Shown one piece after another: positions 51,863-60,744 of a stretch of DNA of 64,000 nucleotides; the stretch's first letter is position 1; each line of letters starts with the position of its first letter. The position numbers and the translations under genes are program-made. The notes beneath the pieces were generated by a model. That model searched no databases. It saw only the letters and a list, made by a program, of their open reading frames with translations, and was not told the origin of the DNA. This DNA is from Spirochaetaceae bacterium (GTDB taxonomy: Bacteria; Spirochaetota; Spirochaetia; Treponematales; Rectinemataceae): positions 1 through 64,000 of the forward strand of contig JANXYQ010000014.1 of assembly GCA_025355995.1 (NCBI GenBank), in the 5' to 3' direction.

Positions 51863-52890
51863 AGTCGGTCCGCTTCCTTGGGTAACGGGCCCCCGGGGAC
51901 GGTAGCGTCGCCGGCGACGCTGGCGTCGCCTAGGACCGTACCGACCAGGCCCCTCATTCCGTTCGCGAATTCCCTGTACGGGAGGGCCTTCTTTTGCTGA
52001 ACCTGGAGGCGCCTGAGCGCGATGAGGCCGTCTATCGTTTGTACCATTATGCCTCGGCTCTTGTCTAGGCCGAGCACGGTTCCGGGCAGGGCGTCCTCGA
52101 AATCGAGGCTTCCCGGCCCGGCGGCGAAGGTGACGTGGGGGTAGGGAAACGCATCCAGCAGGTTGAGCCGCTGGCCCCTGAAGTAGGTGTAGGCGCCCGG
52201 CCAGGGATAGAAAGCGCGGATCTTGGCGTCGATGTCGAGGAGTGGGGAGCGCCAATCGACGAGGCCGTCCTCCTTGCGCAGCATGGAGCAGTAGCTCGGC
52301 TCCCCTACCTGGGGCCTGGCCTCCTCCCTGCCCTCCTCGATCTCCTCGAGGGCCTGGGAGAGCAGGTCGGCGCCCATGATCGCGGCGACTTCGGACAGGT
52401 CCTCGGCGGACTCGGTGCCCGTCAGGCGTATGGGCAGCTGCGCGAGTATGTCCCCGCAGTCCATCTCGAGGGCGAGGCGCTGCACGGTGATGGCCGTCTC
52501 GGGGTCCCGGGCGAGGATGGCCGAGGGTATGGGCGCGGGTCCCCGATGGCGCGGGAGGAGGCTGGGGTGGACGTTGACCCCGCCCTTGGGGAACAGCGCG
52601 AGGAATTTCGGGCCGAAGATGCGGCCGTAGGCGTAGCTCACCAATATGTCCGGCCCGAGCGCGGCCACCGCCTCGCGCGCCTCGGCCCCGAGCCGCGTCG
52701 GGGACAGGATGGGAACCCTGTCCCCGAGGACGGCGGCCGCCGCCTGGGCCACGGGCGTGCTCTCGAGGGCGAGGCCCCTGCCCCTCGCGCTCTCCGGGTT
52801 CGTGAGGATGCCGACTATCTCGTGCTCGAAGGAGAGTCGTACGAGCGAGGGCACGGCGATATCAGGCGATCCCGCGAATAGCACCCGCAC
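51859..52890 (-). CDS. fmt: Methionyl-tRNA formyltransferase
   Basis: A 343-residue enzyme that formylates initiator Met-tRNA. It has the catalytic NVHPSLLPRHRGPAPI with the active-site Asn and His, and SYAYGRIF before it. The Asp of the catalytic triad lies in LEMDCGDIL. A C-terminal tRNA-binding barrel follows, and a short Gly/Ala/Pro-rich tail extends it. It lies 19 bases downstream of def, the usual functional pair, and overlaps the PASTA gene by four bases. Confidence 0.96.
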   Translation of the reverse strand: MRVLFAGSPDIAVPSLVRLSFEHEIVGILTNPESARGRGLALESTPVAQAAAAVLGDRVPILSPTRLGAEAREAVAALGPDILVSYAYGRIFGPKFLALFPKGGVNVHPSLLPRHRGPAPIPSAILARDPETAITVQRLALEMDCGDILAQLPIRLTGTESAEDLSEVAAIMGADLLSQALEEIEEGREEARPQVGEPSYCSMLRKEDGLVDWRSPLLDIDAKIRAFYPWPGAYTYFRGQRLNLLDAFPYPHVTFAAGPGSLDFEDALPGTVLGLDKSRGIMVQTIDGLIALRRLQVQQKKALPYREFANGMRGLVGTVLGDASVAGDATVPGGPLPKEADRL

Positions 52891-52909
52891 CGATTACCCC
52901 CGGATGGAA

Positions 52910-53395
52910 TCAAGTCTTGATGAGCTTCTGGTACTGGGAGATCGCCCGGTCGCGCTTGCCCGCCTTGAGGCGGTCGATGAAGAGCACTCCCTCGAGATGA
53001 TCGTACTCGTGGAGTATCACCCGCGCCAAGAGCCCGTCGGTCTCCACGGTGAAGGGCCTTCCCTTCTCGTTCCAGGCCTGCACGCGGACTGATTCGGGGC
53101 GGATCACGTCCAGGTAGAGGCGGGGCAGGGAGAGGCAGCCTTCCTCGATCGAGATGAGCTCCTGCGAGGTGAGGACTATCTCGGGATTTATGAAGACGCG
53201 GGGCTTGTCGCCCTCGACGTTGGTCACGAAAATCCTAAGGGGCGAAGCGACCTGGGGACCGGCGAGGCCAATGCCCTTGCCCGCCATGGCCTCGAACATT
53301 TCCGCCGCCATAGTCCGGATCGCGTCGTTGATCTCCACGACGCTCTCGGCTTTTTTGCCGAGTATCTCGTTTCCATACGTGACTATATCGAGCAT
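52910..53395 (-). CDS. def: Peptide deformylase
   Basis: A 161-residue metalloenzyme that removes the formyl group from new proteins. All three motifs are present: GIGLAGPQV, EEGCLSLP (metal Cys) and HEYDHLEG (two metal His and the catalytic Glu replaced in position by the HExxH variant HEYDH, as in the family). GGAG lies about 9 bases upstream of the ATG. First gene of the def-fmt-PASTA-RMD1-like operon. Confidence 0.95.
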   Translation of the reverse strand: MLDIVTYGNEILGKKAESVVEINDAIRTMAAEMFEAMAGKGIGLAGPQVASPLRIFVTNVEGDKPRVFINPEIVLTSQELISIEEGCLSLPRLYLDVIRPESVRVQAWNEKGRPFTVETDGLLARVILHEYDHLEGVLFIDRLKAGKRDRAISQYQKLIKT

Positions 53396-53459
53396 AGCGT
53401 CTCTCCTATATATTCAATGTACCTAGGCTCGAACCCGAGGGTCAATGGAGGCCCGCCGG

Positions 53460-53921
53460 CTACAGCCCGCCCAGGTCCACCCTGTCGCCGACTCGGACGC
53501 CCGCTCGCTCGAACCAGCGCTTGGGCATCTCGAGGGCGTAGCGGACCGAGCGGTCGGCCCGGATCGGCTGCAGGGATTGCGGCTCGAGCTCGACGATCTG
53601 CCGGATCGTCCCGTCCGAGGCGATGTAGGCGAGCGAGAGGGGGATGAGGGTATTCTTCATCCAGAAGGAGAGCATCTCGTCCTTGTCGAAGACGAAGAGC
53701 ATGCCCTTCCCGTCCTCGAGGCTCGTCCTGAACATGAGCCCGCGCTCTCGCTCGACCTCGGTGCGCGCTATCTCGGCGAGGACCTCCGCCGAGCCGACCT
53801 TGATGAGGGCGGTCTTCAGGATAGGGTTCGGGCTGTCGGTCACGGCCTTCTTGCCCGCGCAGGACTGCAGGCTCGGGAGGAGGGCTGCGACGAGGAAGAG
53901 AGAGAATAGCGCTGCTTTCAT
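53460..53921 (-). CDS. DUF192 lipoprotein
   Basis: A 153-residue exported protein with a lipobox (LPSLQSC; Cys21 from the chosen ATG). The DUF192 fold is marked by ERGLMFRTSLEDGKGMLFVF and FWMKNTLIPLSLAYI, and the chain ends in GVRVGDRVDLGGL. The family is widespread and its biochemical role is not settled. The start at ATG 53921 has GGAAGG upstream. It lies 64 bases upstream of def on the same strand and may share its transcript. Confidence 0.9.
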   Translation of the reverse strand: MKAALFSLFLVAALLPSLQSCAGKKAVTDSPNPILKTALIKVGSAEVLAEIARTEVERERGLMFRTSLEDGKGMLFVFDKDEMLSFWMKNTLIPLSLAYIASDGTIRQIVELEPQSLQPIRADRSVRYALEMPKRWFERAGVRVGDRVDLGGL

Positions 53922-53954
53922 GGTAATCATCCTTCCGCGGCGATAGGCTACGCT

Positions 53955-53991
53955 AAACGAAAAGGCCGCCCGGGTAAACCCGTGCGGCCTT
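53955..53991 (-). terminator. Rho-independent terminator after rpsU
   Basis: 14-base arms (53962-53975 and 53978-53991) with one mismatch and an AA/TT loop. On the minus strand they are followed by TTTTCGTTT. It ends the M23-rpsU transcript. Confidence 0.85.
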
Positions 53992-54016
53992 CGTCATTCA
54001 AGTACCGAACGCTGTA

Positions 54017-54229
54017 TTAGTAGCCGCCCTTTGAATCGCGGGGCTTACGAGCCTTCTTGAGGAGCTTGCGCACAAGGGCTTTCTGCTTGCGGTTCTTGAT
54101 CGTGGAAGGTTTCTCGAAATACTCGCGCTTCTTCCACTCGCGGATGATACCCTCTTTCTCGACCATGCGCTTGAAGCGCTTTATGGCCTTTTCCAGGGGT
54201 TCATTGTCGTCCACGATGATCTGCTTAAT
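54017..54229 (-). CDS. rpsU: 30S ribosomal protein S21, probable AUU start
   Basis: A 70-residue S21 ([20 protein letters not shown]..., then a basic tail KPRDSKGGY). No ATG is available. The codon ATT at 54229-54227 lies 8 bases after GGGAGG and directly downstream of a nine-base anti-Shine-Dalgarno match (GGAGGTGAT). Starting there gives seven residues before NEP after Met, exactly as in E. coli S21. A GTG at 54238 is in frame but sits inside the ribosome site itself. The ribosome site overlaps the stop of the upstream peptidase gene. A strong terminator follows. Confidence 0.9.
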   Translation of the reverse strand: MKQIIVDDNEPLEKAIKRFKRMVEKEGIIREWKKREYFEKPSTIKNRKQKALVRKLLKKARKPRDSKGGY

Positions 54230-54234
54230 AAAAA

Positions 54235-55278
54235 TCACCTCCCTTCGATCAGGCCATGCATTATAGCCGTTACTGCGTCTTTGTCTAGTAGCGCCGCCTT
54301 GAGCCAGTACTCGGGGTCGACGGCGTCTCCCTTCGCGCGCAGCTCCCAGTGCAGGTGGGGCCCGGTGGACATGCCCGTGGAGCCGGAGAGGGCGATCCGC
54401 GCGCCCCGCTCGACGAGGGCGCCCTCCGCAACCTCTATCGCCGAGAGGTGGAAGTACAGGGAATAGAGGCCCGGCAGGTGCTCGACGACGAGGGTCTTGC
54501 CGGTCACCTCGCGGTCGGCGGCCAGTACCACCCTGCCCGTCGCGCAGGCCCTGACCGGCGTGCCGGCGACGACCGCCCAATCGATGCCGGCATGGACGCT
54601 CCTGTCCGAGCTTCCGTCCGGATAGCGGTAGCGCCGCACGTCGCCGAAGCCGGCGCTCTTCCATCCGCCCTCGACCGGGAACAGGAAGGGAGAGCCCCCC
54701 GCGTAGACGGCCGAGTCGTCGACTCGCTTGAGCAGGGCGAATAGGACGCGCGCCTCCTCGTCCTTGCGCTTGCTCGGCTGGGTCCGGATCGCGGCGTTGG
54801 CCTGGTCCAGGGCTATGGTCTCGAGCGCGAAGGCCCTCGCCTCGACGGCTATCGGCGCGAAGGCCGCGCTCTGGCGAGCGCCCTCGAGAGCGCCCGCGCG
54901 CGAGCCGACGACGAGCCGATAGGCGCCGGGCGGGAGGTCGGGGGGGAGGGCCATGAGGACGCCGAGGAGCCTCCGCGTCGACCGGGTGCCCGCCTCGGCC
55001 GGCGGCTCCGGGGCCAGGGGCCGCGATGCGAGGGGCGCGCTCGCTCCCTCGATCGCCGCGGCGGCGTCGAAGCAGCGGGCGATCGACACTGTCTTGCCCG
55101 CGGCGTTCTCGAGCCTCGCCTCGCAGACGCCCTGCGCGCCCTCGCCATCGGTAATGATCCAGGCGAGGAGGGGATCGCCCTGGCGGAGGCTCGCCGGCGC
55201 GACGACGGAGTCGGCGAGCGCCGGGAGGACTGCGACGAGGAGGGCTGCGGCTAAGGACGTTGCGCGGCGGGCATGCAT
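54235..55278 (-). CDS. M23-family peptidase (LytM-type), exported
   Basis: A 347-residue protein with a signal peptide (about 1-23, ending LPALA). After a beta-rich region (25-190) comes the LytM/peptidase M23 domain: [16 protein letters not shown] (first metal His and Asp) and GPHLHWELR (catalytic and metal His), so the endopeptidase site is complete. It cuts peptidoglycan cross-bridges or regulates other hydrolases. It is immediately upstream of rpsU, whose ribosome site overlaps its stop codon. Confidence 0.92.
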   Translation of the reverse strand: MHARRATSLAAALLVAVLPALADSVVAPASLRQGDPLLAWIITDGEGAQGVCEARLENAAGKTVSIARCFDAAAAIEGASAPLASRPLAPEPPAEAGTRSTRRLLGVLMALPPDLPPGAYRLVVGSRAGALEGARQSAAFAPIAVEARAFALETIALDQANAAIRTQPSKRKDEEARVLFALLKRVDDSAVYAGGSPFLFPVEGGWKSAGFGDVRRYRYPDGSSDRSVHAGIDWAVVAGTPVRACATGRVVLAADREVTGKTLVVEHLPGLYSLYFHLSAIEVAEGALVERGARIALSGSTGMSTGPHLHWELRAKGDAVDPEYWLKAALLDKDAVTAIMHGLIEGR

Positions 55279-55322
55279 GGGTCCTGAAGGATATCGCACT
55301 TCCTCAGTGTAGTGAAATGGTT

Positions 55323-55328
55323 TATACT
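55323..55328 (+). promoter_or_regulatory. -10 element 7 bases before the SpiroCoCo gene
   Basis: TATACT, then 7 bases, then ATG 55336; no ribosome site. It supports ATG 55336 over the in-frame GTG at 55312, which would lie upstream of the -10. Confidence 0.45.
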
Positions 55329-55335
55329 CGCTCGC

Positions 55336-58300
55336 ATGCTCTTTACGACGGGAAATCTCATAACGCTCGGGATCGTACTGGTCGTCCTCCTAGTTTACCG
55401 CCAGCTCGACCGGGACAACCGCTCGCTCGAGAAGGTGAAGAAATTCGCCGACAGGCAGCGGGACGAGATTTCCGCCTACGTGGACAAGCGGGCGGACGAC
55501 CTGCGCCGCTTCGGCATAGAGCTCGACGTCCGTCAAAAGGCCGCCAAGGTCGCGCTCGACAGGATCCAGGCGGTCCAGGACGGCCTGGCCGAGCGCGCGG
55601 AGGCGATAGGCGGCATCGAGAAGCGATTGGGCGAGTACGACGCCGCCCTGGCCCGCCTCAAGGACATGACCTCCCGCGTCGACGAGAATCTCGTGCGCAT
55701 CCACGAGGAGTCTGACTTCGTCGATTCGGTCGCCAAGCGCGTCGACGCCGCCCAGAAGGACATGCAGCTCATCCAGCGGGAGCTCCCCGAGCTCCGCGCG
55801 GCCTTCGCCAAGGACTCAGGCCTGGCCCTCCAGGCCTTCAAGGGAGAGCTCCTCGCGGACACGGCCAAGCGCGTCGCCGCGCTCGGGCAATCCGTGGAGC
55901 AGTCGAGGGCCGAGGCAGAGTCGGCCGCCGCCCGCGTCGAGTCGGGAAAGGCCGCCCTGGAGAGGGAGCTGGCCAAGGGACTCGAGAAGGCCCGCATAGA
56001 GGCGGAGAAGCTCGAGGACGTCGCCTTCGCCAAGCTCAAGGAGGGGACGGAGGCCAAGGCCGCCCGCCTCAAGGATCTCATCGAGGATAAATTCTCCCAG
56101 CTGGGCGCCCTCGCCAAGGACAAGGCCACCGAGACCCAGTCCCTCGTAAAGGGCTTCAAGGCGGAGTGGAAGGCCGAGGCCGAGGAGCTCCTCTCCCGCC
56201 TCGGCTCGGACATAGAGGCCGCCGAGACCAGGGTCGCCGCCTCCGCGGCCTCCGTCGCCATGACCGAGAAGTCGGTGGCGGAGCTTTCAGACCGCAACGC
56301 GTCCGAGCTCGCCGCCATAGCCGCCCGCACGCAGGCCGACCGCGAGTCGATACTGGCCAAGGTCAAGAACGACCGCGACATTGTCGAGGCGAGGCTCGCC
56401 GCCGACGGGGCCGCCCTCCAGGCCAAGGTCTTCGAGGAATTCGCCCGCCGCATCGCCGAGTACTCCTCCGAGGCCGAGGGCCGCTTCGAGCGCCTCGAGG
56501 CCGCCGGCGCGGACATCGGCGGCCTGGACCTGGCGCTCAGGGCCTCGATGGAGCAGGCCGAGCGGCGCGTCCAGAACGACTTCGAGGCCTTCGGGAAGGA
56601 GCTCGAGGACAGGCGCAGGCGCTTCGAGGAGGGCTTCGCGGCCGAGGCCGCCTCCCTCCGCGTCGGCATGAAGGGCCTCGAGGAGGAGCTGGAGGGCCTC
56701 AAGGCCCGCGCCTACGAGAACGTCTCGGAGAAGCTCAAGGTCTTCGAGGACGAGTTCTTCGTCGACCTCAGGGCTCGGAGCGAGAGCGTCGAGGCGCGGC
56801 TCGACGCGTGGCGCGCCGACCTCGACCGGACCCTCTCCGACCTCGCGGCGAGCGCCGCCTCCGAGCGCGCGGCCGCCGAGAAGGCCCAGACCGAGGAGAC
56901 CCGCGCGCGGCTCGCCGACTCCCAGGCGCGGCTCCAGGAGCAGCTCGACAAGCTGCGCGAGAGGGCCGAGGCCATCCAGGACGGCATCGTCGCACAGAGC
57001 GGGATGGCGGCGGAGTCCCTCGCCGCGCTCAAGGATTCCGTGCTCAAGGACGCCTCCGACGCCCGCACGACCGCCCAGGCCTACGTCGAGGGCGAGATCT
57101 CCCGCTTCTCGCTGGAGTCCTCCGGCAGGCTCAAGGCCGCCGAGCGCGACCTTGGCGCTCGGGTCGAGGCCCTCGCCGCGTCGGTCGCCGCCGAGGAGGA
57201 GCGCGTGCGCCTGGCGCGCGAGTCGGTCGCCGAGGCGGCGGAGTCCTTCCGCGCCCGCTTCTCCGAGTCGGTGGCCAAGGTCGAGGCGGGTAGCCGCGCC
57301 CAGCTGGACGCCTTCGCCGCGGCCACCACGGCCCTCGTCGAGCGAGCGCGCGCGGAATACGAGTCCCAGCGCGACTCCTACTCGGCCTCCTCGCAGGCCG
57401 AGAGGGACCGCATCTCGCGCGAGCTGGACGGCCTCGCCGACCGCACCGCCGAGCTCCGCGCCGACCTCTCGTCGCGCATCGCCCAGGCCCTCGAGGGCTT
57501 CACCCGGAGCCACGAGGCCCTCGCCGCCGAGTTCGAGAAGAGGCGCCGCGAGGCCCAGGCCGACGACGAGCTCCGGCTGCGCGAGTACAAGGACGCGGTG
57601 CAGGACCTCGGCCTCAAGCTGGACTCGCAGCGGGCCCAAGCCTTCGGCAAGGTCGAGGCCGAGGCGGCCCGCGTCGCCGCGGCGGTCGCGGAGATCGACA
57701 AGCAGCAGAAGGCCTTCGTGGCCCAAACCAAGCTCTTCGAGCGCGCCGACGAGCTCAAGGAGACCCTCGGCTCGGGCATAGAGGCGATGAAGGCCGACCT
57801 AGCGCGCCTCGACGGGCGCCGGGCCGAGGTGGCCGACCTCGAGGGGCAGCTCGGCCGCGTCAAGCGCCTCGAGGACGAGGTCAACCAGAAGGTCACCCGC
57901 TTCCTCGCCGAGAAGAAGCGCATCGACGCCCTCGAGGCGGACTTCACGAGGCTGGCGACCGTCTCCGAATCGGTGGACCGCCGGCTCGAGGAGGTGACCA
58001 GCCAATCGGACGCCCTCACCGAGGCGCAGGCCACGATACGCAAGCTCCTCGAGCTGTCCAAGGAGGCCGAGGCCAAGTACGAGAGGCTCGACAAGAAGGC
58101 GGGCGTGCTCGACGCCACCGCCGACGCCGTGGACAAGAACTTCCAGTCCGTGCAGGCGGTGGAGAAGGCGGTCGCGGCCGTCGGCGCCGAGCTGCGCAAG
58201 ATCCCCGAGCGCGTGGCGGAGCTGAAGCGCGGCGTGGACGAGCTCGCGGCGGGCAGGGAGAAGGTCGACGAGGCGGTGGGCAAGCTCGCCGGCCTCGACG

Positions 58301-58611
58301 GAGTCATAGCCGACGCCGAGAAGCGCGTCGCCGAGGTCCAGAAGGCCCGCGAATGGCTGGCCCGCGCGGAGACCCGCCTCGAGGAGATCGACCGCAAGGC
58401 GCAGGAGCAGCTCAAGCTCCTGTCGTCCATACTCAAGGACGATGAAGGCGCCTCGCGCAGCTCGCGCGAGCGCGGGGCCCCTCCCTCCTCGGCCCAGGAG
58501 ACCGTGCGCAAACTCGCCCGCCAGGGCTGGAGCGTCGACGAGATCGCGCGCGCGGTCAAGGTCAGCCGCGGCGAGGTCGAGCTCATACTCGAGCTCGGCG
58601 CGAAGGGCTAG
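55336..58611 (+). CDS. SpiroCoCo-like giant coiled-coil membrane protein
   Basis: A 1,091-residue protein. One N-terminal membrane helix (about 4-22) is followed by a charged segment with QLDRDNRSLEKVKKFADRQRD. Then about 950 residues of unbroken coiled coil rich in Ala/Glu/Arg/Lys. The C-terminal 35 residues (TVRKLARQGWSVDEIARAVKVSRGEVELILE) form a helix-turn-helix-like domain. This layout is typical of the SpiroCoCo family restricted to spirochaetes. Its role is unproven; a cytoplasmic structural filament or scaffold is likely. Strong Glu/Ala codon bias makes the antisense strand open over long stretches. Confidence 0.88.
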   Translation: MLFTTGNLITLGIVLVVLLVYRQLDRDNRSLEKVKKFADRQRDEISAYVDKRADDLRRFGIELDVRQKAAKVALDRIQAVQDGLAERAEAIGGIEKRLGEYDAALARLKDMTSRVDENLVRIHEESDFVDSVAKRVDAAQKDMQLIQRELPELRAAFAKDSGLALQAFKGELLADTAKRVAALGQSVEQSRAEAESAAARVESGKAALERELAKGLEKARIEAEKLEDVAFAKLKEGTEAKAARLKDLIEDKFSQLGALAKDKATETQSLVKGFKAEWKAEAEELLSRLGSDIEAAETRVAASAASVAMTEKSVAELSDRNASELAAIAARTQADRESILAKVKNDRDIVEARLAADGAALQAKVFEEFARRIAEYSSEAEGRFERLEAAGADIGGLDLALRASMEQAERRVQNDFEAFGKELEDRRRRFEEGFAAEAASLRVGMKGLEEELEGLKARAYENVSEKLKVFEDEFFVDLRARSESVEARLDAWRADLDRTLSDLAASAASERAAAEKAQTEETRARLADSQARLQEQLDKLRERAEAIQDGIVAQSGMAAESLAALKDSVLKDASDARTTAQAYVEGEISRFSLESSGRLKAAERDLGARVEALAASVAAEEERVRLARESVAEAAESFRARFSESVAKVEAGSRAQLDAFAAATTALVERARAEYESQRDSYSASSQAERDRISRELDGLADRTAELRADLSSRIAQALEGFTRSHEALAAEFEKRRREAQADDELRLREYKDAVQDLGLKLDSQRAQAFGKVEAEAARVAAAVAEIDKQQKAFVAQTKLFERADELKETLGSGIEAMKADLARLDGRRAEVADLEGQLGRVKRLEDEVNQKVTRFLAEKKRIDALEADFTRLATVSESVDRRLEEVTSQSDALTEAQATIRKLLELSKEAEAKYERLDKKAGVLDATADAVDKNFQSVQAVEKAVAAVGAELRKIPERVAELKRGVDELAAGREKVDEAVGKLAGLDGVIADAEKRVAEVQKAREWLARAETRLEEIDRKAQEQLKLLSSILKDDEGASRSSRERGAPPSSAQETVRKLARQGWSVDEIARAVKVSRGEVELILELGAKG

Positions 58612-58614
58612 CGC

Positions 58615-58631
58615 CGGAGGCTGGGCCTCCG
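58615..58631 (+). terminator. Hairpin after the SpiroCoCo gene
   Basis: CGGAGGC, TGG loop, GCCTCCG: a 7-bp stem 3 bases after the stop. No T-run follows. Confidence 0.4.
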
Positions 58632-58666
58632 CGCCATCAAGGGCGAGGGCTCGATCGAGGACCGGA

Positions 58667-58672
58667 TAGAGT
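58667..58672 (+). promoter_or_regulatory. -10-like element 6 bases before the MerR gene
   Basis: TAGAGT, then 6 bases, then ATG 58679; no ribosome site, no recognisable -35. Confidence 0.3.
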
Positions 58673-58678
58673 AGCGCG

Positions 58679-59218
58679 ATGGGCGACACCCAAAAGACAT
58701 ACACGATCGGCCGCCTCGCGGCGCTCTGCGGCCTCTCGCGCTCGACGCTCCTGTACTACGATTCCATAGGCCTGCTCCGGCCCTCCGGCCGGACCGGCTC
58801 GGGCTACAGGCTCTACTCCGAGGCCGACAAGTCCCGCCTCGAGCGCGCCCTCGCCTTCCGGGCGCTGGGCCTCGCCCTGGAAAGGATCGCCGCCCTCCTC
58901 GATCTCCCCGACGAGAGTCCGTCCGCCGCCCTGCTTCGCCGCGTCTTCGAGATCAACGGCCAGATCGCCGAACTCAGGGCCCAGCAGCGCGGCATCCTCG
59001 ACCTCTTGGAGGAGGACGGTTCGCTGAAGGCGGGTTCCGCGGGGCTCCTCTCGATGAAGGCTCTCGGCGCGGAGGCCGGCGTCCACGAAGGCAATTACAG
59101 GGAGGTGCACGCCGCCTTCGAATCCGCCTCTCCCGAGGAGCACCGTCGACTCCTGGCCTTGCTCGGCTTCGGTCCCTCCGAGATCGAGGATTTGCTTGAC
59201 TCGACTACGGCTTCATAG
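58679..59218 (+). CDS. MerR-family transcriptional regulator
   Basis: A 179-residue regulator. The N-terminal winged helix (YTIGRLAALCGLSRSTLLYYDSIGLL) and SGYRLYSEAD wing are canonical. A dimerization helix follows (about 75-110), then a C-terminal domain with LLDLPDESPSAALLRRVFEINGQ and a helical tail. No metal-binding cysteines are in the usual places, so it is more like the drug- or stress-responsive members. It lies 15 bases before the SRPBCC gene on the same strand. Confidence 0.92.
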   Translation: MGDTQKTYTIGRLAALCGLSRSTLLYYDSIGLLRPSGRTGSGYRLYSEADKSRLERALAFRALGLALERIAALLDLPDESPSAALLRRVFEINGQIAELRAQQRGILDLLEEDGSLKAGSAGLLSMKALGAEAGVHEGNYREVHAAFESASPEEHRRLLALLGFGPSEIEDLLDSTTAS

Positions 59219-59233
59219 TTTAGCTTGATCTGT

Positions 59234-59701
59234 ATGGAAAGAAAACCGAGATGGATCAAGGCGGAGCGCATCGACAGGGAAGCGGTCTTCGAGATCAAGG
59301 CGGGGCCGGAGAGGATCTTCTCCCTGCTCTGCCCGGTCAGGGAGTACGAATGGATCCCCGACTGGAGCTGCGAGATGGTCTATTCGAAATCCGGGACGGC
59401 GGAGAGGGACGCCGTATTCATGACCAGGATGATGCCGGGGAGGAAGGCCCTGTGGTACTGCGTGACCTACGAGCCGCCGCGGCTGATCGAGTACGTCTTC
59501 GCGATCGGCCTGGGCGGGATCGTGCGGATGTCCATCCGGCTCGACGCTGCCGCTGCGGGATCGACCCGGGTGACCTGGGCCATGCGCTTCACGATGACGA
59601 GGCTGATGGCCCGGCTCGCGTCGAAGGTCACCTCGCCGGCCGGCTATGACGCCATGATGGAGGCGAGGAGGAGGCAGCTCGAGGCACACTTCGCGACCTA
59701 G
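59234..59701 (+). CDS. SRPBCC-family protein
   Basis: A 155-residue START/Bet v 1-like protein (SRPBCC superfamily) with a hydrophobic ligand pocket. The fold is suggested by FEIKAGPERIFSLLCPVREYEWIPDWSC, typical of polyketide-cyclase-like entry strands, and by the repeated beta strands ending in a long helix (ARRRQLEAHFAT). The ligand is unknown. The start at ATG 59234 follows TTGACT at 59197 by a promoter-like distance. It is probably a target of the preceding MerR regulator. Confidence 0.7.
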   Translation: MERKPRWIKAERIDREAVFEIKAGPERIFSLLCPVREYEWIPDWSCEMVYSKSGTAERDAVFMTRMMPGRKALWYCVTYEPPRLIEYVFAIGLGGIVRMSIRLDAAAAGSTRVTWAMRFTMTRLMARLASKVTSPAGYDAMMEARRRQLEAHFAT

Positions 59702-59709
59702 CCGAAGGC

Positions 59710-59747
59710 CTAACGCTGCACTAGATCTTCGATTAGCGAAGCGTTAG
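59710..59747. terminator. Overlapping inverted repeats between SRPBCC gene and prs
   Basis: CTAACGCT (59710-59717) pairs with AGCGTTAG (59740-59747), and CTTCG (59727-59731) pairs with CGAAG (59737-59741). The prs stop lies inside the last arm. It may act as a bidirectional terminator for these convergent genes. Confidence 0.45.
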
Positions 59748-60736
59748 TCCGGCAGGAGCGACAGGATCCTCTCGGGCAGCGCGTCCATCAGGTCGCCGAT
59801 CGGCCGCCGCTCCTGCATCCGGCTCACCACCTCCGCGAAGAGGGGGGCCGCGGAGACGATCTTGAAGCGAGCTGGATCGAGGGCCCGCCCGCTCGGCACC
59901 GAGTCCGTCGATATCAGGAACTCGATGTCGCTGCCCTCGATGGCGGCGATGCCCGCCTCGCTCAGGGGCAGGTGCGACAGGGCCGCGAATATCCTCCTGG
60001 CCCCGCGCTTCCTGAGTTGCCCGGCCAGGGCGACGAGGGTGCCGCCAGAGAGGCTGAAATCGTCGACTATCATCGCGTTCCTGCCCGCCACGTCCCCGAT
60101 GATCTCGTGGATCTCCGCCTTCTCGTCGTTGCAGCCGCGCGTCTTGTCCGCGATGGCGACGGGGAGGCAGAGGCAGGCGGCGAACTTGCGGGCGTTCTTG
60201 ACGAAGCCCGCGTCCGGCGCGACGACCACGAGGTCCTCCAGGCCGAGGGCCTCGATGCAGGAGACGAGCATGGGCCGCGCGTAGAGATGGTCCACGGGCT
60301 TCTTGAAGAAGCCCTGGATCTGCGGGGCGTGGAGGTCCATGGTGACGATCCGGTCGGCGCCCGCCAGCTCGATGCTCTCGGCCACGACCCGCGCTCTGAT
60401 GGAGACGCGGGGCTCGTCCTTCTTGTCGCCCTTGCCGTAGCTGAAGTAGGGGATGACCGCCGTGACGTACTTGGCCCCCGCGCGCTTGAAGGCGTCCATC
60501 CAGAACAGGAGCTCGACGAAGTCGTCGTTGGCGCCGGTATCGGCGCCGGCGCCGGCGCCAATGGGCTGGACGAGGTAGACCTCCTCGTCGCGCACGTGCT
60601 CGCCGATCTTCACGTAGGTGTTGCCCTCGGAGAAGCGGATCGTCTCGGCAGGGCGCAGATCGATGCCGAGGTAGGAGCACATGCCCTGGGCGAAGTCCCT
60701 GCCGGAGCTGCCGGCGTAGATCCTGACGTCGGCCAT
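59744..60736 (-). CDS. prs: Ribose-phosphate pyrophosphokinase
   Basis: A 330-residue enzyme that makes PRPP from ribose-5-phosphate and ATP. RIYAGSSGRDFAQ starts the chain, and the catalytic-loop KGDKKDEPRVSIRARVVAE and DLHAPQIQGFF block are conserved. The PRPP-binding loop reads VDDFSLSGGT instead of the usual VDDxxDTGGT. An extra low-complexity GAGAGADTGAND segment sits near residue 60. The start is ATG 60736, 8 bases after the deoD stop, so it shares a transcript with purine nucleoside phosphorylase. Confidence 0.92.
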   Translation of the reverse strand: MADVRIYAGSSGRDFAQGMCSYLGIDLRPAETIRFSEGNTYVKIGEHVRDEEVYLVQPIGAGAGADTGANDDFVELLFWMDAFKRAGAKYVTAVIPYFSYGKGDKKDEPRVSIRARVVAESIELAGADRIVTMDLHAPQIQGFFKKPVDHLYARPMLVSCIEALGLEDLVVVAPDAGFVKNARKFAACLCLPVAIADKTRGCNDEKAEIHEIIGDVAGRNAMIVDDFSLSGGTLVALAGQLRKRGARRIFAALSHLPLSEAGIAAIEGSDIEFLISTDSVPSGRALDPARFKIVSAAPLFAEVVSRMQERRPIGDLMDALPERILSLLPD

Positions 60737-60744
60737 CCGGCGCG

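Noticed and set aside
54236-54238. GTG as start codon of rpsU
   Set aside because: It lies within the Shine-Dalgarno sequence itself, has only about 1 base spacing to upstream purines, and would add three residues not present in the family.
60535-60575. GGCGCC-rich tract in prs as a phase-variation repeat
   Set aside because: Only a few imperfect units, in frame, in an essential gene; no on/off effect is expected from six-base changes.
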